64,000 nucleotides of DNA, taken from positions 186,001 through 250,000 of the IMG/VR virus record IMGVR_UViG_3300049460_000312; one strand, given 5' to 3'. The notes under the pieces were generated by a model. That model saw only the letters and a program-made list of their open reading frames with translations, did not search any database and was not told where the DNA came from. The DNA is from a virus. Below, piece after piece: positions 1 through 8,689 of this stretch; the stretch's first letter is position 1, and every line of letters starts with the position of its first letter. The position numbers and the translations under genes are program-made.

Positions 1-228
1 GTCATGCATGTCTGGGCCAAAGTGGCGGCAGGCTACACCGATTTGACGCTCACCCAGCTCTCGTCAGCAGGCAATACGATCAACATGGCCGATGACTCGA
101 CAATTGTTGAGCCAGCAGGCATCGTTTACGCCACCCCGGTTGCTTACGCGACAGCCTCGCAATACAGTGCGCTGGCTCAGCGAGTCACCGACATCGAAAC
201 AGCGCTCAACAGCATCACCGTTGTGTAA
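1..228 (+). CDS. Partial CDS, C-terminal end of a probable tail/virion protein
   Basis: The frame is open from the first base and ends with TAA at 226-228, so only the last 75 or so residues are present. The tail reads through small, polar and alanine-rich sequence and finishes with a short amphipathic segment (YSALAQRVTDIETAL) that could form a trimeric coiled coil. The next gene is an S74-type tail fibre on the same strand, which makes a tail or baseplate role likely. No family was recognised. Confidence 0.6.
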   Translation, partial: VMHVWAKVAAGYTDLTLTQLSSAGNTINMADDSTIVEPAGIVYATPVAYATASQYSALAQRVTDIETALNSITVV

Positions 229-277
229 TCATTCTTGAATGCGGGGTGGGGAACCACCTCGCGTGAGGCAACTGCTT

Positions 278-1963
278 ATGTCTACTCCGAGCCCTCTCTA
301 TCGCTATCCCCTGGATGGCACCGGCACCAGTCCGGATAACCTGGTCGTCGGCGAAGAACATCAGCTGTCCAATCGTACGGTGCGCGCGATCGCTCCGACG
401 TACGGCGGCTTCTTCGCAGAGTCCTGTGTGGTCAAGGACCTGGCGACCAGTCAGCCCCTCATCAAGGGCACTGACTACTACTTCGGTGAGCTGTTCGAGT
501 TCCCCACGGGACGCTACGGTAAGGAAATCTTCGGGGTCATCCTGATCACGAAGCCGAACGTCGCAGGCGTGTCGATCAACTACCAGGCGCTGGGTGGGGA
601 TTACTCGTACTCGATGGACGCAATCATCGCCATGATCGATAGCCTGAATCTGGGCGACCGTCCGGTGGCGTGGGGCGACATCATTGGTCGTCCGACCTTG
701 TTCGATCCGGCCACGCACTGGCACGATGCCGGTGATGTGTACGGTTTCGAGTACGTGGTCTCGGCCCTGATCCAGCTGCGCAACGCCATCCTCACGGGTG
801 ACGTCGCCTCACACGACGAGATCTACCGCTACATCGATACCTGGGCGAATCAGAACCAGCAAGCGATCGATGCGGTCTCGGCGGCTCTGGCTGCGCACGT
901 CGCACGTACGGATAACCCGCACGGCACCACCAAGGCCCAAGTGGGGTTGGGCAATGTCGACAACTACCTGACGGCGACGCAGGCGCAGATGAATACCGGT
1001 ACGGCCACGAACCTGTTCGTGACCCCGGCGATTGTCGCGGCCTACGTGACCGCTCAGGCCGTGAATCCGCTGGCCGCACACGCTGCCCGCACGGATAATC
1101 CCCATGCCGTGACCAAGGCGCAAACGGGTCTCGGGAATGTGGACAACTTCTTGACTGCCACCCTAGCCCAGGCTCAGGCGGGCGTCGTCACGAATGCGTT
1201 CATGACGCCGTACCTCGTGGCGCAGGCAATCACCACGCAAGCGGGTGCCGCACTCGCCCTGCACGTTCAGGACCACAATAACCCTCACCAGGTGACGGTG
1301 GCGCAACTGAATACGTTTGACGGACCGACTATCACCGCCAAAATCAAGGTGACTGATGATAAGGTGGTGTACCATACTACCAACAACAACAACACTACCC
1401 GCAATCCACACGGCACCCAGGCAGGAGATGTAGGCGCAGTTTCCCAAGCGGACTTCAACAACTCGTACTGGCCCACGCTACAGAACCAGCTGGCCGGCAA
1501 ACAGCCAAACGGCAACTATGCCGTGATTGGTTCCAGTCCGTCCTTTAACGTGGTTTACGCCAACCAGTTCTGGTCGTACGGTGACATCGTTGCATTCAAC
1601 TCGGATCGACGTCTGAAAAAGAATGTACGTCCGATTCAGGGTGCGTTGGCGAAGTTGCGCAAGATCCGTGGGGTGTTGTATCGCTACAAGGTTTCTGCAA
1701 TCGAGATCCTTCAGCTTGAAGATCGCGAGTACATGGGTGTGATCGCACAGGAAATCCAGGCCGTGTGTCCGGAGATCGTGTGTCTCGCCCCGTTTGACCG
1801 CGACCCTGACACGGGCCTGTCCATCAGCGGCAAGAACTTCTTGACTGTGCAGTACGAGAAGCTCACCGCCTTGCTGATTGAAGCCCAGAAGGAAGCGGAT
1901 GCGATCCAGCAAGAAATCTGTCGCCGTCTTGGCTACACGGACTTGCTGCCTCTTGCTGCATAA
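278..1963 (+). CDS. Tail fibre protein with C-terminal S74 intramolecular chaperone
   Basis: Virion protein of 561 residues, probably a trimeric fibre that contacts the host surface. From about residue 206 it carries repeats of the common fibre motif (TDNPH..TKAQ.GLGNVDN, at about 206 and 267, with weaker copies at about 327 and 372). From about residue 442 there is a peptidase S74 domain: it starts SDRRLKKNV, then MGVIAQE, then a helical YEKLTALLIEAQKE end. In known S74 proteins this domain trimerises the fibre and cuts itself off after an S residue, here the S of SDRR. I chose ATG 278 because GAGG at 264-267 precedes it; the upstream ATG at 239 has no ribosome site. The next gene follows after 9 bases. 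Confidence 0.88.
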   Translation: MSTPSPLYRYPLDGTGTSPDNLVVGEEHQLSNRTVRAIAPTYGGFFAESCVVKDLATSQPLIKGTDYYFGELFEFPTGRYGKEIFGVILITKPNVAGVSINYQALGGDYSYSMDAIIAMIDSLNLGDRPVAWGDIIGRPTLFDPATHWHDAGDVYGFEYVVSALIQLRNAILTGDVASHDEIYRYIDTWANQNQQAIDAVSAALAAHVARTDNPHGTTKAQVGLGNVDNYLTATQAQMNTGTATNLFVTPAIVAAYVTAQAVNPLAAHAARTDNPHAVTKAQTGLGNVDNFLTATLAQAQAGVVTNAFMTPYLVAQAITTQAGAALALHVQDHNNPHQVTVAQLNTFDGPTITAKIKVTDDKVVYHTTNNNNTTRNPHGTQAGDVGAVSQADFNNSYWPTLQNQLAGKQPNGNYAVIGSSPSFNVVYANQFWSYGDIVAFNSDRRLKKNVRPIQGALAKLRKIRGVLYRYKVSAIEILQLEDREYMGVIAQEIQAVCPEIVCLAPFDRDPDTGLSISGKNFLTVQYEKLTALLIEAQKEADAIQQEICRRLGYTDLLPLAA

Positions 1964-1972
1964 GGAGGAAAT

Positions 1973-2530
1973 ATGACGATTCCATACGGCGGTCAGGTTA
2001 CAATGGGCCAGGCAATGGGAGAGTGTGGTCTCACCGGTGGGCAGGCGGCCAGTAATGCCGAACTATCGCGACTTGCTGGAGTAGGTTCCTTTCAACCTTA
2101 TCGTTGGAGTGATTGGTGGGGTAAGAGCTATCTGCCCCAGGTCGATGATTTTGTGGCAGCCAGCGTTTCGGCTCACGTCGACCGAATCAACGAGCTCTAC
2201 ATTAACCTGCAGACTGGAGGCACTCGTAATGGTAGTATTTTCGGTGACCACGGACCAGGGTGGAACTCGATTGCGACCCACGCGGTGCCGAAGATTGAAC
2301 AATACCGCGGCTGGCGCTTGTGGCTGGTACGGACCGGCGGGGACGCACGGATGAACGTCTGTATTATCCAGCAGCCCGGTCCGGGTAACTGGGAATGCAT
2401 GATCCGTTTTGACGACCAGGGCAGTGATAGCAACATTGCTGGTCAGCCAGGCAATATCCGAGGCAACGGGGCTAACATGAACGGGGCTACGGATACGTCT
2501 GTGGACTTGCATATCCAGCTGATCCGCTAA
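1973..2530 (+). CDS. Small tail-fibre-associated protein
   Basis: Protein of 185 residues with a strong ribosome site (AAGGAGGAAAT) right after the S74 fibre gene, so the two are likely co-transcribed and co-translated. The N-terminal 50 residues (GGQVTMGQAMGECGLTGG, then SLA-like and SDWWGKS) resemble the short attachment segment found at the start of many phage fibre and tail-tip proteins, where a WGKS or YGKS box ends the motif. The rest is rich in W, G and N, as in small beta-sandwich adhesins. Family assignment beyond 'tail protein' is inference. Confidence 0.6.
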   Translation: MTIPYGGQVTMGQAMGECGLTGGQAASNAELSRLAGVGSFQPYRWSDWWGKSYLPQVDDFVAASVSAHVDRINELYINLQTGGTRNGSIFGDHGPGWNSIATHAVPKIEQYRGWRLWLVRTGGDARMNVCIIQQPGPGNWECMIRFDDQGSDSNIAGQPGNIRGNGANMNGATDTSVDLHIQLIR

Positions 2531-2536
2531 TCCAAG

Positions 2537-2571
2537 AGCCTCTCTATCTTCGGGTGGAGAGGTTTCTTTTT
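2537..2571 (+). terminator. Intrinsic terminator after tail-fibre operon
   Basis: CCTCTC/GAGAGG stem with a UUCG-containing loop, followed by TTTCTTTTTT. It closes the plus-strand fibre genes. The following TTTTTTATGTCGG resembles the TTTATGCC flank seen at most terminators of this window. Confidence 0.8.
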
Positions 2572-2613
2572 TATGTCGGTTCAGTATGGTGTAGAACAAC
2601 TGCAGGAGTCACG

Positions 2614-2820
2614 ATGTTGCGATCCATTTTCTTCCGTCTCCGTGAGAGCCAGTTTATACGGGCTCTGTTACCCCATGATCATGACTGGGCCCGGTGCACG
2701 GACAAATTCTGGCTGGACGAGTGCAGTATCTGTACCAAAACCCGGTTGCATCAGATCGGTACACCGACTCGCGCACAGAAAGACCTCATGGAAGGCTATA
2801 GAGGCTCGTCACGGGCATAA
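2614..2820 (+). CDS. Small Cys-containing hypothetical protein
   Basis: Protein of 68 residues; ATG 2614 is preceded by AGGAG at a 5-base gap, while earlier in-frame ATGs lack a site. It contains HDHDW..C near residue 24 and a CxxC (CSIC), so a small metal-binding fold is possible. Basic overall, no signal peptide or membrane segment. It lies between two terminators and is likely its own unit. Function unknown. Confidence 0.6.
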   Translation: MLRSIFFRLRESQFIRALLPHDHDWARCTDKFWLDECSICTKTRLHQIGTPTRAQKDLMEGYRGSSRA

Positions 2821-2821
2821 G

Positions 2822-2855
2822 CGACTACGGACAGGGCTTTCCCTGTCCGTAGTCG
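2822..2855. terminator. Bidirectional terminator between convergent genes
   Basis: Perfect 15-base-pair stem (arms 2822-2836 and 2841-2855) with a CTTT loop. Flanks are GGGCATAAG on the left and TATTATGACG on the right, so on either strand the hairpin is followed by TTATG. It separates the plus-strand gene ending at 2820 from the minus-strand gene ending at 2888. Confidence 0.85.
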
Positions 2856-2887
2856 TATTATGACGTTAGCGGCCTTCTAAAGCCGTT

Positions 2888-3511
2888 TTATGCCGCCGTG
2901 AGCTTATTGGTGAAGACAGTCGAGTAGAGCTCGGCCAGTTTCGCCTTCTCTTCCGGGTTGTACAGGTCATTGCCCGCGAAGATCTCATCAGCCAACGTGA
3001 CGGGCAGCGGCGGCCACTCCGTCATCTCAGCCGGCGTCTCCAGATCGATCTTGACCCAGTCTTTCGGGTTACCCTGCGCATCGATAAAGACGTCGACTTC
3101 CCACTTCAGTTCCGTGCCTTCGATTGGGAAGGTGTAACGGATTTTGTCCATCGACTCACCGGTGATCGCCTTGAAGACTTCGTGCAGGTCTTTCGACACC
3201 GGCACCGAGACTTCATCCGCTTCACCGCGACCCGAGTAGGCTTTGGCGGTGAGCGTAAAGCGCACCTGACCCATCCCCGTGGTTTCCCGCACGCGAATGG
3301 TGCCGCCATTACCCTTAAGCGAGCTCTGCTTCTGGGTTTCCTGGCTGGCGGCTTTCTGCAATTGACTGACGTCGGTCAAACGGCCGTACCAGACGTATTC
3401 CTTCTCTTTGGCCTTCTGGCCGTTTTCCAGGTCTTCCAGACCCAGCTTGTATTTCATCATACCCGGGGCCACCAGAGTCAGGCCCTGGAAAATATCGTGC
3501 AATGCTTTCAT
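2888..3511 (-). CDS. CYTH-domain-like protein
   Basis: Protein of 207 residues. Its middle and C-terminal part reads like a CYTH (triphosphate tunnel) domain: an RVRE strand at 73-76, LTAKA at 87-91, an acidic EADEV segment about residue 98, KIRY at 123-126, WEVDVF at 137-142 and KIDLE at 154-158. These line up with the R.R, LT.K, E.E, K.RY, WE.D.F and E.E strands of CYTH enzymes, which cleave or bind triphosphates (thiamine triphosphatase, inorganic triphosphatase, class IV adenylate cyclase). The canonical N-terminal ExExK is not evident, so it may be non-catalytic or have a different substrate. Stop codon TAA forms part of a GGCATAA box. Assignment is by motif reading only. Confidence 0.5.
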   Translation of the reverse strand: MKALHDIFQGLTLVAPGMMKYKLGLEDLENGQKAKEKEYVWYGRLTDVSQLQKAASQETQKQSSLKGNGGTIRVRETTGMGQVRFTLTAKAYSGRGEADEVSVPVSKDLHEVFKAITGESMDKIRYTFPIEGTELKWEVDVFIDAQGNPKDWVKIDLETPAEMTEWPPLPVTLADEIFAGNDLYNPEEKAKLAELYSTVFTNKLTAA

Positions 3512-3560
3512 GATTATTAGGAAGAGGGATTAAGACATAAGAAAGACGATGCGGCATAAA

Positions 3561-3580
3561 GGGTCGGGTAACCCCGACCC
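3561..3580 (-). terminator. Terminator hairpin with GGCATAA flank
   Basis: GGGTCGGG/CCCGACCC stem lying after the lysis-type gene ending at 3599 when read on the minus strand; followed on that strand by CTTTATGCCGC. Confidence 0.75.
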
Positions 3581-3598
3581 CGTATGACCGTTCCAGCG

Positions 3599-3877
3599 TC
3601 AGTTCAAAGCGAACTTCACCACTTCAAACACGCCCTTCAGCACTTCACCAATGAACGTGGTATTCAAGTCTTTCTCCTGCACCACGACCATGTAAATGAG
3701 CGTGCCGACGCTCGCAAACATGATGACAATGAAACTCAAGGTAAAAACCTTGACCAACCATGTCTTCAGGACGCGCGACGCTCGGCGCTCTTCCAGTTCT
3801 TCGGTCTCAACCGCTTCATCGTGCTCACAGTGCGTCTCGGGCGCCTGCGCATCGATTTTATTTTCTTCGGCAGACAT
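3599..3877 (-). CDS. Small single-span membrane protein, possible holin
   Basis: Protein of 92 residues with an acidic N-terminal third (EEN..DEAVETEELEER), then one strong membrane segment at about residues 40-66 (VFTLSFIVIMFASVGTLIYM), and a short amphipathic C-terminus. It is the last gene of a three-gene set that includes an inner- and outer-membrane spanin pair, so a holin or antiholin role is attractive, but this rests on context. No endolysin is seen in the window. Confidence 0.5.
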   Translation of the reverse strand: MSAEENKIDAQAPETHCEHDEAVETEELEERRASRVLKTWLVKVFTLSFIVIMFASVGTLIYMVVVQEKDLNTTFIGEVLKGVFEVVKFALN

Positions 3878-3914
3878 CTTTACTACTCCTTGTTAAAACG
3901 TCCTACACAAGATG

Positions 3915-4247
3915 TCAGTTTGCCGCCGGGTTCGACTTGGGGGCGTAGATCACCGCCTGTTGTTTCGACCAGTCAGCAATCCCCATCAACCGGGCATTGG
4001 CGACCCCGAGCTCTTCTGTGCGCTTCTGGATCAGATCGACGAGCGTCTGTTCCTTGGCGTCACAGGTGAGCTTGCTGTATGCGACAGGTTCGGGTGGGGC
4101 CGACAGAGCAACCTTCTCGGTGAGCTCCACCGGCACCGGCACGAACTTGTTGACGACCTGCACTTCCGGTTCAGGGGCTTTCTGAGGACCCGTGGCACAG
4201 CCCGCCAGCCCGATAGCGAGCACCACTGCAGCAAGTAAATATTTCAT
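3915..4247 (-). CDS. Outer-membrane lipoprotein, putative o-spanin (Rz1-like)
   Basis: Protein of 110 residues with a lipoprotein signal: basic start, hydrophobic core and LAGC lipobox, so the mature protein would start at Cys17. Downstream is a proline-rich stretch (PQKAPEPEVQVVNKFVPVPVEL) then a helical C-terminus. Lipobox plus proline-rich linker is typical of o-spanins that span to an inner-membrane partner to fuse the membranes at lysis. I chose ATG 4247 for its AAGGAG site. It starts 11 bases after the i-spanin candidate, matching Rz/Rz1 order. No sequence-level family match is claimed. Confidence 0.6.
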   Translation of the reverse strand: MKYLLAAVVLAIGLAGCATGPQKAPEPEVQVVNKFVPVPVELTEKVALSAPPEPVAYSKLTCDAKEQTLVDLIQKRTEELGVANARLMGIADWSKQQAVIYAPKSNPAAN

Positions 4248-4258
4248 CAAACTGCTCC

Positions 4259-4747
4259 TTACTTGCAGGCCGCGTTGGTCGGTTCCTGCAAGCAGTAGGT
4301 GAGCCACAGTCCCTTGGCCCGCTCCAGCGAAATCTCAGTCGCCTTGCGCTGTTCGTTGGCCGCGTCCTGGGGCAGGGCGTCGTACTTCTTGTTAATCGCC
4401 GTGAGCTTCGATTCGACGTACTGGTTGGCTGCCGTCTTCGCCACCGTCGGCTTGGCTTCCGCCTGCTTGACGTCTGCCTTCACTGCTTCGGTCGCATCCG
4501 CCGAGCTGGCCGCTTTGACCGTCTCTTCGCGCACCTGCTTGATGGTGTCGTCCTTCTGCTTGATGGTGTCGTCCTTGGCCTCGATGACCTGATCCTTGGC
4601 AGTGATCGTCTGCTGCTGGATTTCGATCTTTTCGTTCTTGACCTGGAACACCTTCACCGTGGCGTACAATGCGCCCACACAGACCAGCGCGAGCGCGCCT
4701 TTAACTAACCAGCCCTTCAGGGCATCGCCAATTGCAATTCCAAACAT
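4259..4747 (-). CDS. Membrane-anchored coiled-coil protein, putative i-spanin (Rz-like)
   Basis: Protein of 162 residues with one N-terminal membrane segment (about 14-33) followed by a long periplasmic coiled coil containing heptad-like repeats (AKDQVIEAKDDTIKQKDDTIKQV, about 50-72). Two cysteines sit near the C-terminus (YCLQE, AACK). N-in anchor plus coiled coil is the layout of i-spanins. The neighbouring lipoprotein gene follows immediately, and together they form a candidate spanin complex for outer-membrane disruption. Confidence 0.62.
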   Translation of the reverse strand: MFGIAIGDALKGWLVKGALALVCVGALYATVKVFQVKNEKIEIQQQTITAKDQVIEAKDDTIKQKDDTIKQVREETVKAASSADATEAVKADVKQAEAKPTVAKTAANQYVESKLTAINKKYDALPQDAANEQRKATEISLERAKGLWLTYCLQEPTNAACK

Positions 4748-4790
4748 AGCTTTTTTCCTTCAACAAATAAAAAAGAGTAATGGAGAGAGG

Positions 4791-4808
4791 CCGGAGCCGA
4801 AGCTCCAG
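4791..4808 (-). terminator. Hairpin between resolvase and spanin genes
   Basis: CCGGAGC/GCTCCAG stem with a CGAA loop (UUCG on the minus strand) just after the RuvC-like gene. No clear U-tract, so it may be a weak terminator or an mRNA-stabilising hairpin. Confidence 0.45.
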
Positions 4809-4821
4809 CGTCTCATATTAC

Positions 4822-5424
4822 TTAGGCTTCACAACCGTCGAAGAGCTTTTTCCACCGCCAGTAAGCGATAGCGCCCCCGTCAGTCGAGTGCTCATCGAGT
4901 TCCGCAAAGCTTGCTGCAGAGTGGGCTTCGTCGAACTTGTCGTGGAGGAGGGCTTTGAGGCGTTCATGAACTTTCGTCTTACTCGACATGTCTTCTTTGC
5001 GAACGATCCCCACCGCCTTCTTGGCCGTAGGGGGATCAACCAGGTCCAGCTCCATGGTGGGATCGTATCTGCGTACCGCCAGCCGCACCCCGAACACCAC
5101 CTCAGTAAGCACCGCAAACGCCTGGGGAAAGCGACGCTTGAGAAACGGAGACTCACAGGCAATGTGATTGGGTGGGTTGGCGACGAAGACATCGTGCAAT
5201 GCATCCGACAGAGCCAAGATACGCGCATAGCGCTCGCTGTGATTCAGCGTGATCAGCTCATCCAATCGCATCTTGTCGGCATTGAAGGTGTAAGCGCACA
5301 GCCGCGTGATCTCCAGGGTGCGCACGTCGTATTCCAACATGCTGCACCCCAGTGTGGTTGATCCCGGGTCGATCCCAATAATGCGGCCAATATGCAAATC
5401 GGCTTCGCAATGATTGGTGAACAT
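4822..5424 (-). CDS. RuvC-like Holliday junction resolvase
   Basis: Protein of 200 residues of the RNase H-fold RuvC family, which cuts four-way DNA junctions; in phages this resolves branched replication and recombination intermediates before packaging. Visible catalytic signatures are IGIDPGSTTLG (Asp19), ACESPFL (Glu91) and a C-terminal HSTDGGAIAYW (Asp182), giving the acidic set in the expected order. Length is close to bacterial RuvC (about 170). It sits between lysis and structural genes, so it is probably expressed with packaging genes. Confidence 0.85.
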   Translation of the reverse strand: MFTNHCEADLHIGRIIGIDPGSTTLGCSMLEYDVRTLEITRLCAYTFNADKMRLDELITLNHSERYARILALSDALHDVFVANPPNHIACESPFLKRRFPQAFAVLTEVVFGVRLAVRRYDPTMELDLVDPPTAKKAVGIVRKEDMSSKTKVHERLKALLHDKFDEAHSAASFAELDEHSTDGGAIAYWRWKKLFDGCEA

Positions 5425-5442
5425 ACCGCTCCTGCTTTTGCG

Positions 5443-6327
5443 TTATGCGTTCACGAGGCTGTTCGTGGTGCTGCCATCAACGGCAGACAGCGCGTAAAGC
5501 GGTTCGTTCACGCCGACGTCCATGTTGATGGAAACGCCTGTGTTGGTCTGCAGCAACGGGTTGTAGGCCGCGACGTGCGCCGCGATCTGGCAACCAATGA
5601 CTTCCTGGAACTGGAACGAGCCACCGCCGAAACCCGGCGCCTGGATCATCTTGTCCACACCCGTACAGAGGCCAAGCTCCGAGACGATCGCGTAACGCTC
5701 ATCGTCCCAGATCACCTTGGCCACGTTGAGCATCTCGGCAACATCCGCATCCGTCATCGTGAGCGTCATGCGCGCACGCGCCGACACATAGTCAGCGTTG
5801 ATCAGGTTGGTCGCGGAGTTCGAGAGCTGTTGCGGCGTCGGGGTGAGGTTGGCCTGCTGCGGGACGAAGTTCGTCACCGTCTCGATACCATCTTGCACCT
5901 GGGTATAATACATCCCCACCGACATGTTGCTCTTGTCGAGGCGACGACCATAGTAGGCGTAGTAGGCGACGTTGTTGCGGCTTTCCTGACGACGCAGCAC
6001 GTACTTGGCGCGGTCGGTGGCGGTCAGATCCTGATTCACCTCACGCAGCACGAACGGCAGCTGGCCAAAGAGGCCGGCGTCAGTGGCGCGGTGTTGCACG
6101 GTTTCGTTCAACGGAATGCCATCAGCACCGACGATCATCGAGTGACCGCGGTTACCCCAGACATAGTAGCCCAGGTTCGGCTTGTCGCTAGCGGAGGGCA
6201 GCGTGTCCTTCTGGATAGCCAACAGTTCGTTGAGCGTCGAGAAGGCTGGAAATTCGAAAGGCAGACCCAACAGCAGGCTGGTCTGCACGCGTGCACCGTA
6301 GATAGTGCGGGTGACATTATTGTCCAC
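5443..6327 (-). CDS. Probable virion structural protein
   Basis: Protein of 294 residues with no signal peptide, membrane segment or catalytic motif that I recognise. Composition (N, Q, T, Y, V rich; GFGGGSFQFQ near the C-terminal third) and its place between large virion-type genes suggest a structural protein. It ends 18 bases before the resolvase gene. Role within the virion unknown. Confidence 0.5.
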   Translation of the reverse strand: MDNNVTRTIYGARVQTSLLLGLPFEFPAFSTLNELLAIQKDTLPSASDKPNLGYYVWGNRGHSMIVGADGIPLNETVQHRATDAGLFGQLPFVLREVNQDLTATDRAKYVLRRQESRNNVAYYAYYGRRLDKSNMSVGMYYTQVQDGIETVTNFVPQQANLTPTPQQLSNSATNLINADYVSARARMTLTMTDADVAEMLNVAKVIWDDERYAIVSELGLCTGVDKMIQAPGFGGGSFQFQEVIGCQIAAHVAAYNPLLQTNTGVSINMDVGVNEPLYALSAVDGSTTNSLVNA

Positions 6328-6365
6328 GTTTTTACTTCCTCAATCGGAAAGGTGAAATAGGTTGG

Positions 6366-6394
6366 AGCACCGGACTGAAATGACGTCCGGTGCT
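6366..6394 (-). terminator. Hairpin after large virion gene
   Basis: Perfect 10-base-pair stem (AGCACCGGAC/GTCCGGTGCT) between the genes starting at 6327 and ending at 6427. It lacks the GGCATAA flank and a U-tract, so it may attenuate or process transcripts rather than end them fully. Confidence 0.55.
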
Positions 6395-6426
6395 TACACA
6401 CAATAGAGAAGGCCTGTATTTACGTC

Positions 6427-8661
6427 CTACAGTGCCGGGACGCCTAAGCTGGACCAGGTATCGACGTAGCTGGCTTGCTGTTGATCGAGCGGCAGCTTGA
6501 GGAAGTTTTCCATGCCGGGAACGATCGTCAGGTCGCGCGGGTTGTCCACCCCAGTCATATCCACCAGACAGTTGTAGCGGGCGCGCACGCCCAGCAGACG
6601 CTGGATCACAAAGGACGCATCCTTCGAGTAACTGATGTCGCAGGTCTTGAAGGCTAACGGCTGCTCGAAGGTAGTGGAGCGACCCACCACGTCAATCTCC
6701 GGGAACACGTCCATATCCAGCAACAGATCCGCGGTGCCCTGCGTCTTGACATTCCACTCGTCCACCGTGGGGATCTCGATCCCGTAAGTGGTTTCAGTGT
6801 CGATGTCCAGATCATCCGTGCGCACCTGCTGGAAGCCTGCATCGATCACCGGACCGGCATTGATCGACAGACCAATCTGGATCGAGTAGCTGGAGAGATC
6901 CGTCAGAATCCCCGCCATCGCCCGCTGGATGTCCGCCATCGTAATGGTCGAGGTGAGATTCGCCCCGGTGGCTTCCTGCAGGATCACATTCGCCACTTCC
7001 AGCAACTGCTCGGGCGTCAGATCCTTAACCACGATATTGCGGTCTGCAAACCAGGTCGCGTAGTTCTGGCCGGGAGTGTCACCCAGTTGAAACTTCTCAT
7101 CACCCCACAGGCGACAGATCGCCGCTTCCTTCTGGCCGCGCGCAGTCATGTACTCTTCCGAGCACACCATGCCCCACTGTTCGTTCGCCGCATGAAACAC
7201 GTCAGTACAGTGGTTGCGGAAAGCTTCCAGCGAGATCTGTGGTTGTACCGGCGGCATCGTTGCCCGCGCGGTCATCAGCCACTGATCCGACACCCGCTTC
7301 GGATTGACTACGGCCTGCAGATCGGCGAGCGGTGCCAGTCCAATACGTTCCACCCGGTTCGCCACCACCATCGGCAGACTGTCCATCTGGAAGCCCTGCC
7401 CCACCACAAAGGCGTAGGCGTAGAAGCAGAACGCGTCCAGCGGATTGAGCGACAACCGAATGCCATTGGCTGGAATCGTGAAATTCACATAGGCCTGGTA
7501 GTAGCCCTTGTGCGCCAACCACAGCCAGTGCTGCAGCACGATGTCCGCCATGCGGAACTTCTCGCTATCGGTGTAATCGATCACCGTCGACTGCAACAAC
7601 TTGGTCGGCACGTTCGGATTCAACGTGTAGGTGGCGATGTCCTCGATATGCAGCTCTTCCTGATCCCGGTACTGATGATTGATCGGGTTGATGATGTCCT
7701 CGATGTCGAGCACCTCATTCAGGCTGAACTGGTTCTTGTTGTCGATGTTGGAGACCGTATTGAGCGGCTTCTTCTCAAACACCACGAGCGGCAGCAGCGA
7801 ATCCCCTGGCATGTTCTCGGTGGAGTGCGCCATCGAGAAGTGCGCCATCGGCAACCGGCGATCCGTGAACGTCTTTTGCAACAGCGCGTCAAAGAGCTCT
7901 TCGCGACCGTTGTTGTTCTGGATATAGGCCAGGTTGTGATAGAAGTACATCTGCTGGGCCCGCGTCATGTACGGCACGTACTTATCCAGCTTGGAGTTGC
8001 TCGCCAGATACTGCAGCACGTGGTAGCTGTGTGCCTCGTACGTCAGACAGGCCCGCAAGCGGATGTTCTCGATTGCACCCGGCAACGACCCATACAGCAC
8101 AGTCAAAAGACCGGCGAAATACAGGTTATCGGTGTTGGTGTACTGGACGTTATGCCAGCGCCGGATAAAGCCGTTGATGTGATCCTGCAGCGCCGGAATC
8201 AGTCCGGGCTCAGTGGCTTCCACCAGCGTATCCGGATAGGCCAGGATCTGACCGTCATAGGCCGCGATCGCCGTGTCGATATCACACGGGTAGAGGATAC
8301 CCCGGATCAGGGCTTCCTGGTCGGGATACTTGTCGACCAATTCTTTGTAATATGTTGTGCCAAAAGCGTAAGCTTTCTTTGTCGCGCGGTGAAACTCCAG
8401 GTTCTGCTTGGAGAAGACAATCTCCTCCAAGCTGTCCAACGAGGTGATCATCATCGGCGTATCGCTGGCGAAATACTCTCCTGACAGGTTCAGATAGTAT
8501 TTCCAGGTACGCGGGTCATTCTCGTCGTAGCTGCCGTTCGTGTAGCCCTGGACCCACTGATTCATCAGCGTGGCCGCATCACTAAACTTTAACACGATAC
8601 TGGAAGCCAGATCGAAAATGCTGTCCACGTAGATTTGGTAGTATTTGTTTTCCAATTCCAT
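6427..8661 (-). CDS. Large probable virion protein (744 residues)
   Basis: A 744-residue protein with regular globular composition, many aromatic residues and no transmembrane or enzyme motif that I could identify. It is transcribed divergently from the portal-like gene, with only 28 bases between the two starts, and lies upstream of another structural-type gene. The size and context favour an internal virion or head-tail protein. I do not recognise a named family. Confidence 0.5.
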   Translation of the reverse strand: MELENKYYQIYVDSIFDLASSIVLKFSDAATLMNQWVQGYTNGSYDENDPRTWKYYLNLSGEYFASDTPMMITSLDSLEEIVFSKQNLEFHRATKKAYAFGTTYYKELVDKYPDQEALIRGILYPCDIDTAIAAYDGQILAYPDTLVEATEPGLIPALQDHINGFIRRWHNVQYTNTDNLYFAGLLTVLYGSLPGAIENIRLRACLTYEAHSYHVLQYLASNSKLDKYVPYMTRAQQMYFYHNLAYIQNNNGREELFDALLQKTFTDRRLPMAHFSMAHSTENMPGDSLLPLVVFEKKPLNTVSNIDNKNQFSLNEVLDIEDIINPINHQYRDQEELHIEDIATYTLNPNVPTKLLQSTVIDYTDSEKFRMADIVLQHWLWLAHKGYYQAYVNFTIPANGIRLSLNPLDAFCFYAYAFVVGQGFQMDSLPMVVANRVERIGLAPLADLQAVVNPKRVSDQWLMTARATMPPVQPQISLEAFRNHCTDVFHAANEQWGMVCSEEYMTARGQKEAAICRLWGDEKFQLGDTPGQNYATWFADRNIVVKDLTPEQLLEVANVILQEATGANLTSTITMADIQRAMAGILTDLSSYSIQIGLSINAGPVIDAGFQQVRTDDLDIDTETTYGIEIPTVDEWNVKTQGTADLLLDMDVFPEIDVVGRSTTFEQPLAFKTCDISYSKDASFVIQRLLGVRARYNCLVDMTGVDNPRDLTIVPGMENFLKLPLDQQQASYVDTWSSLGVPAL

Positions 8662-8689
8662 CCACCTATTCGGTTCGCAGGATTCCTAA

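Noticed and set aside
7087-8484. Plus-strand open frame of 465 codons
   Set aside because: Antisense to the 744-residue virion protein; composition typical of a shadow frame.
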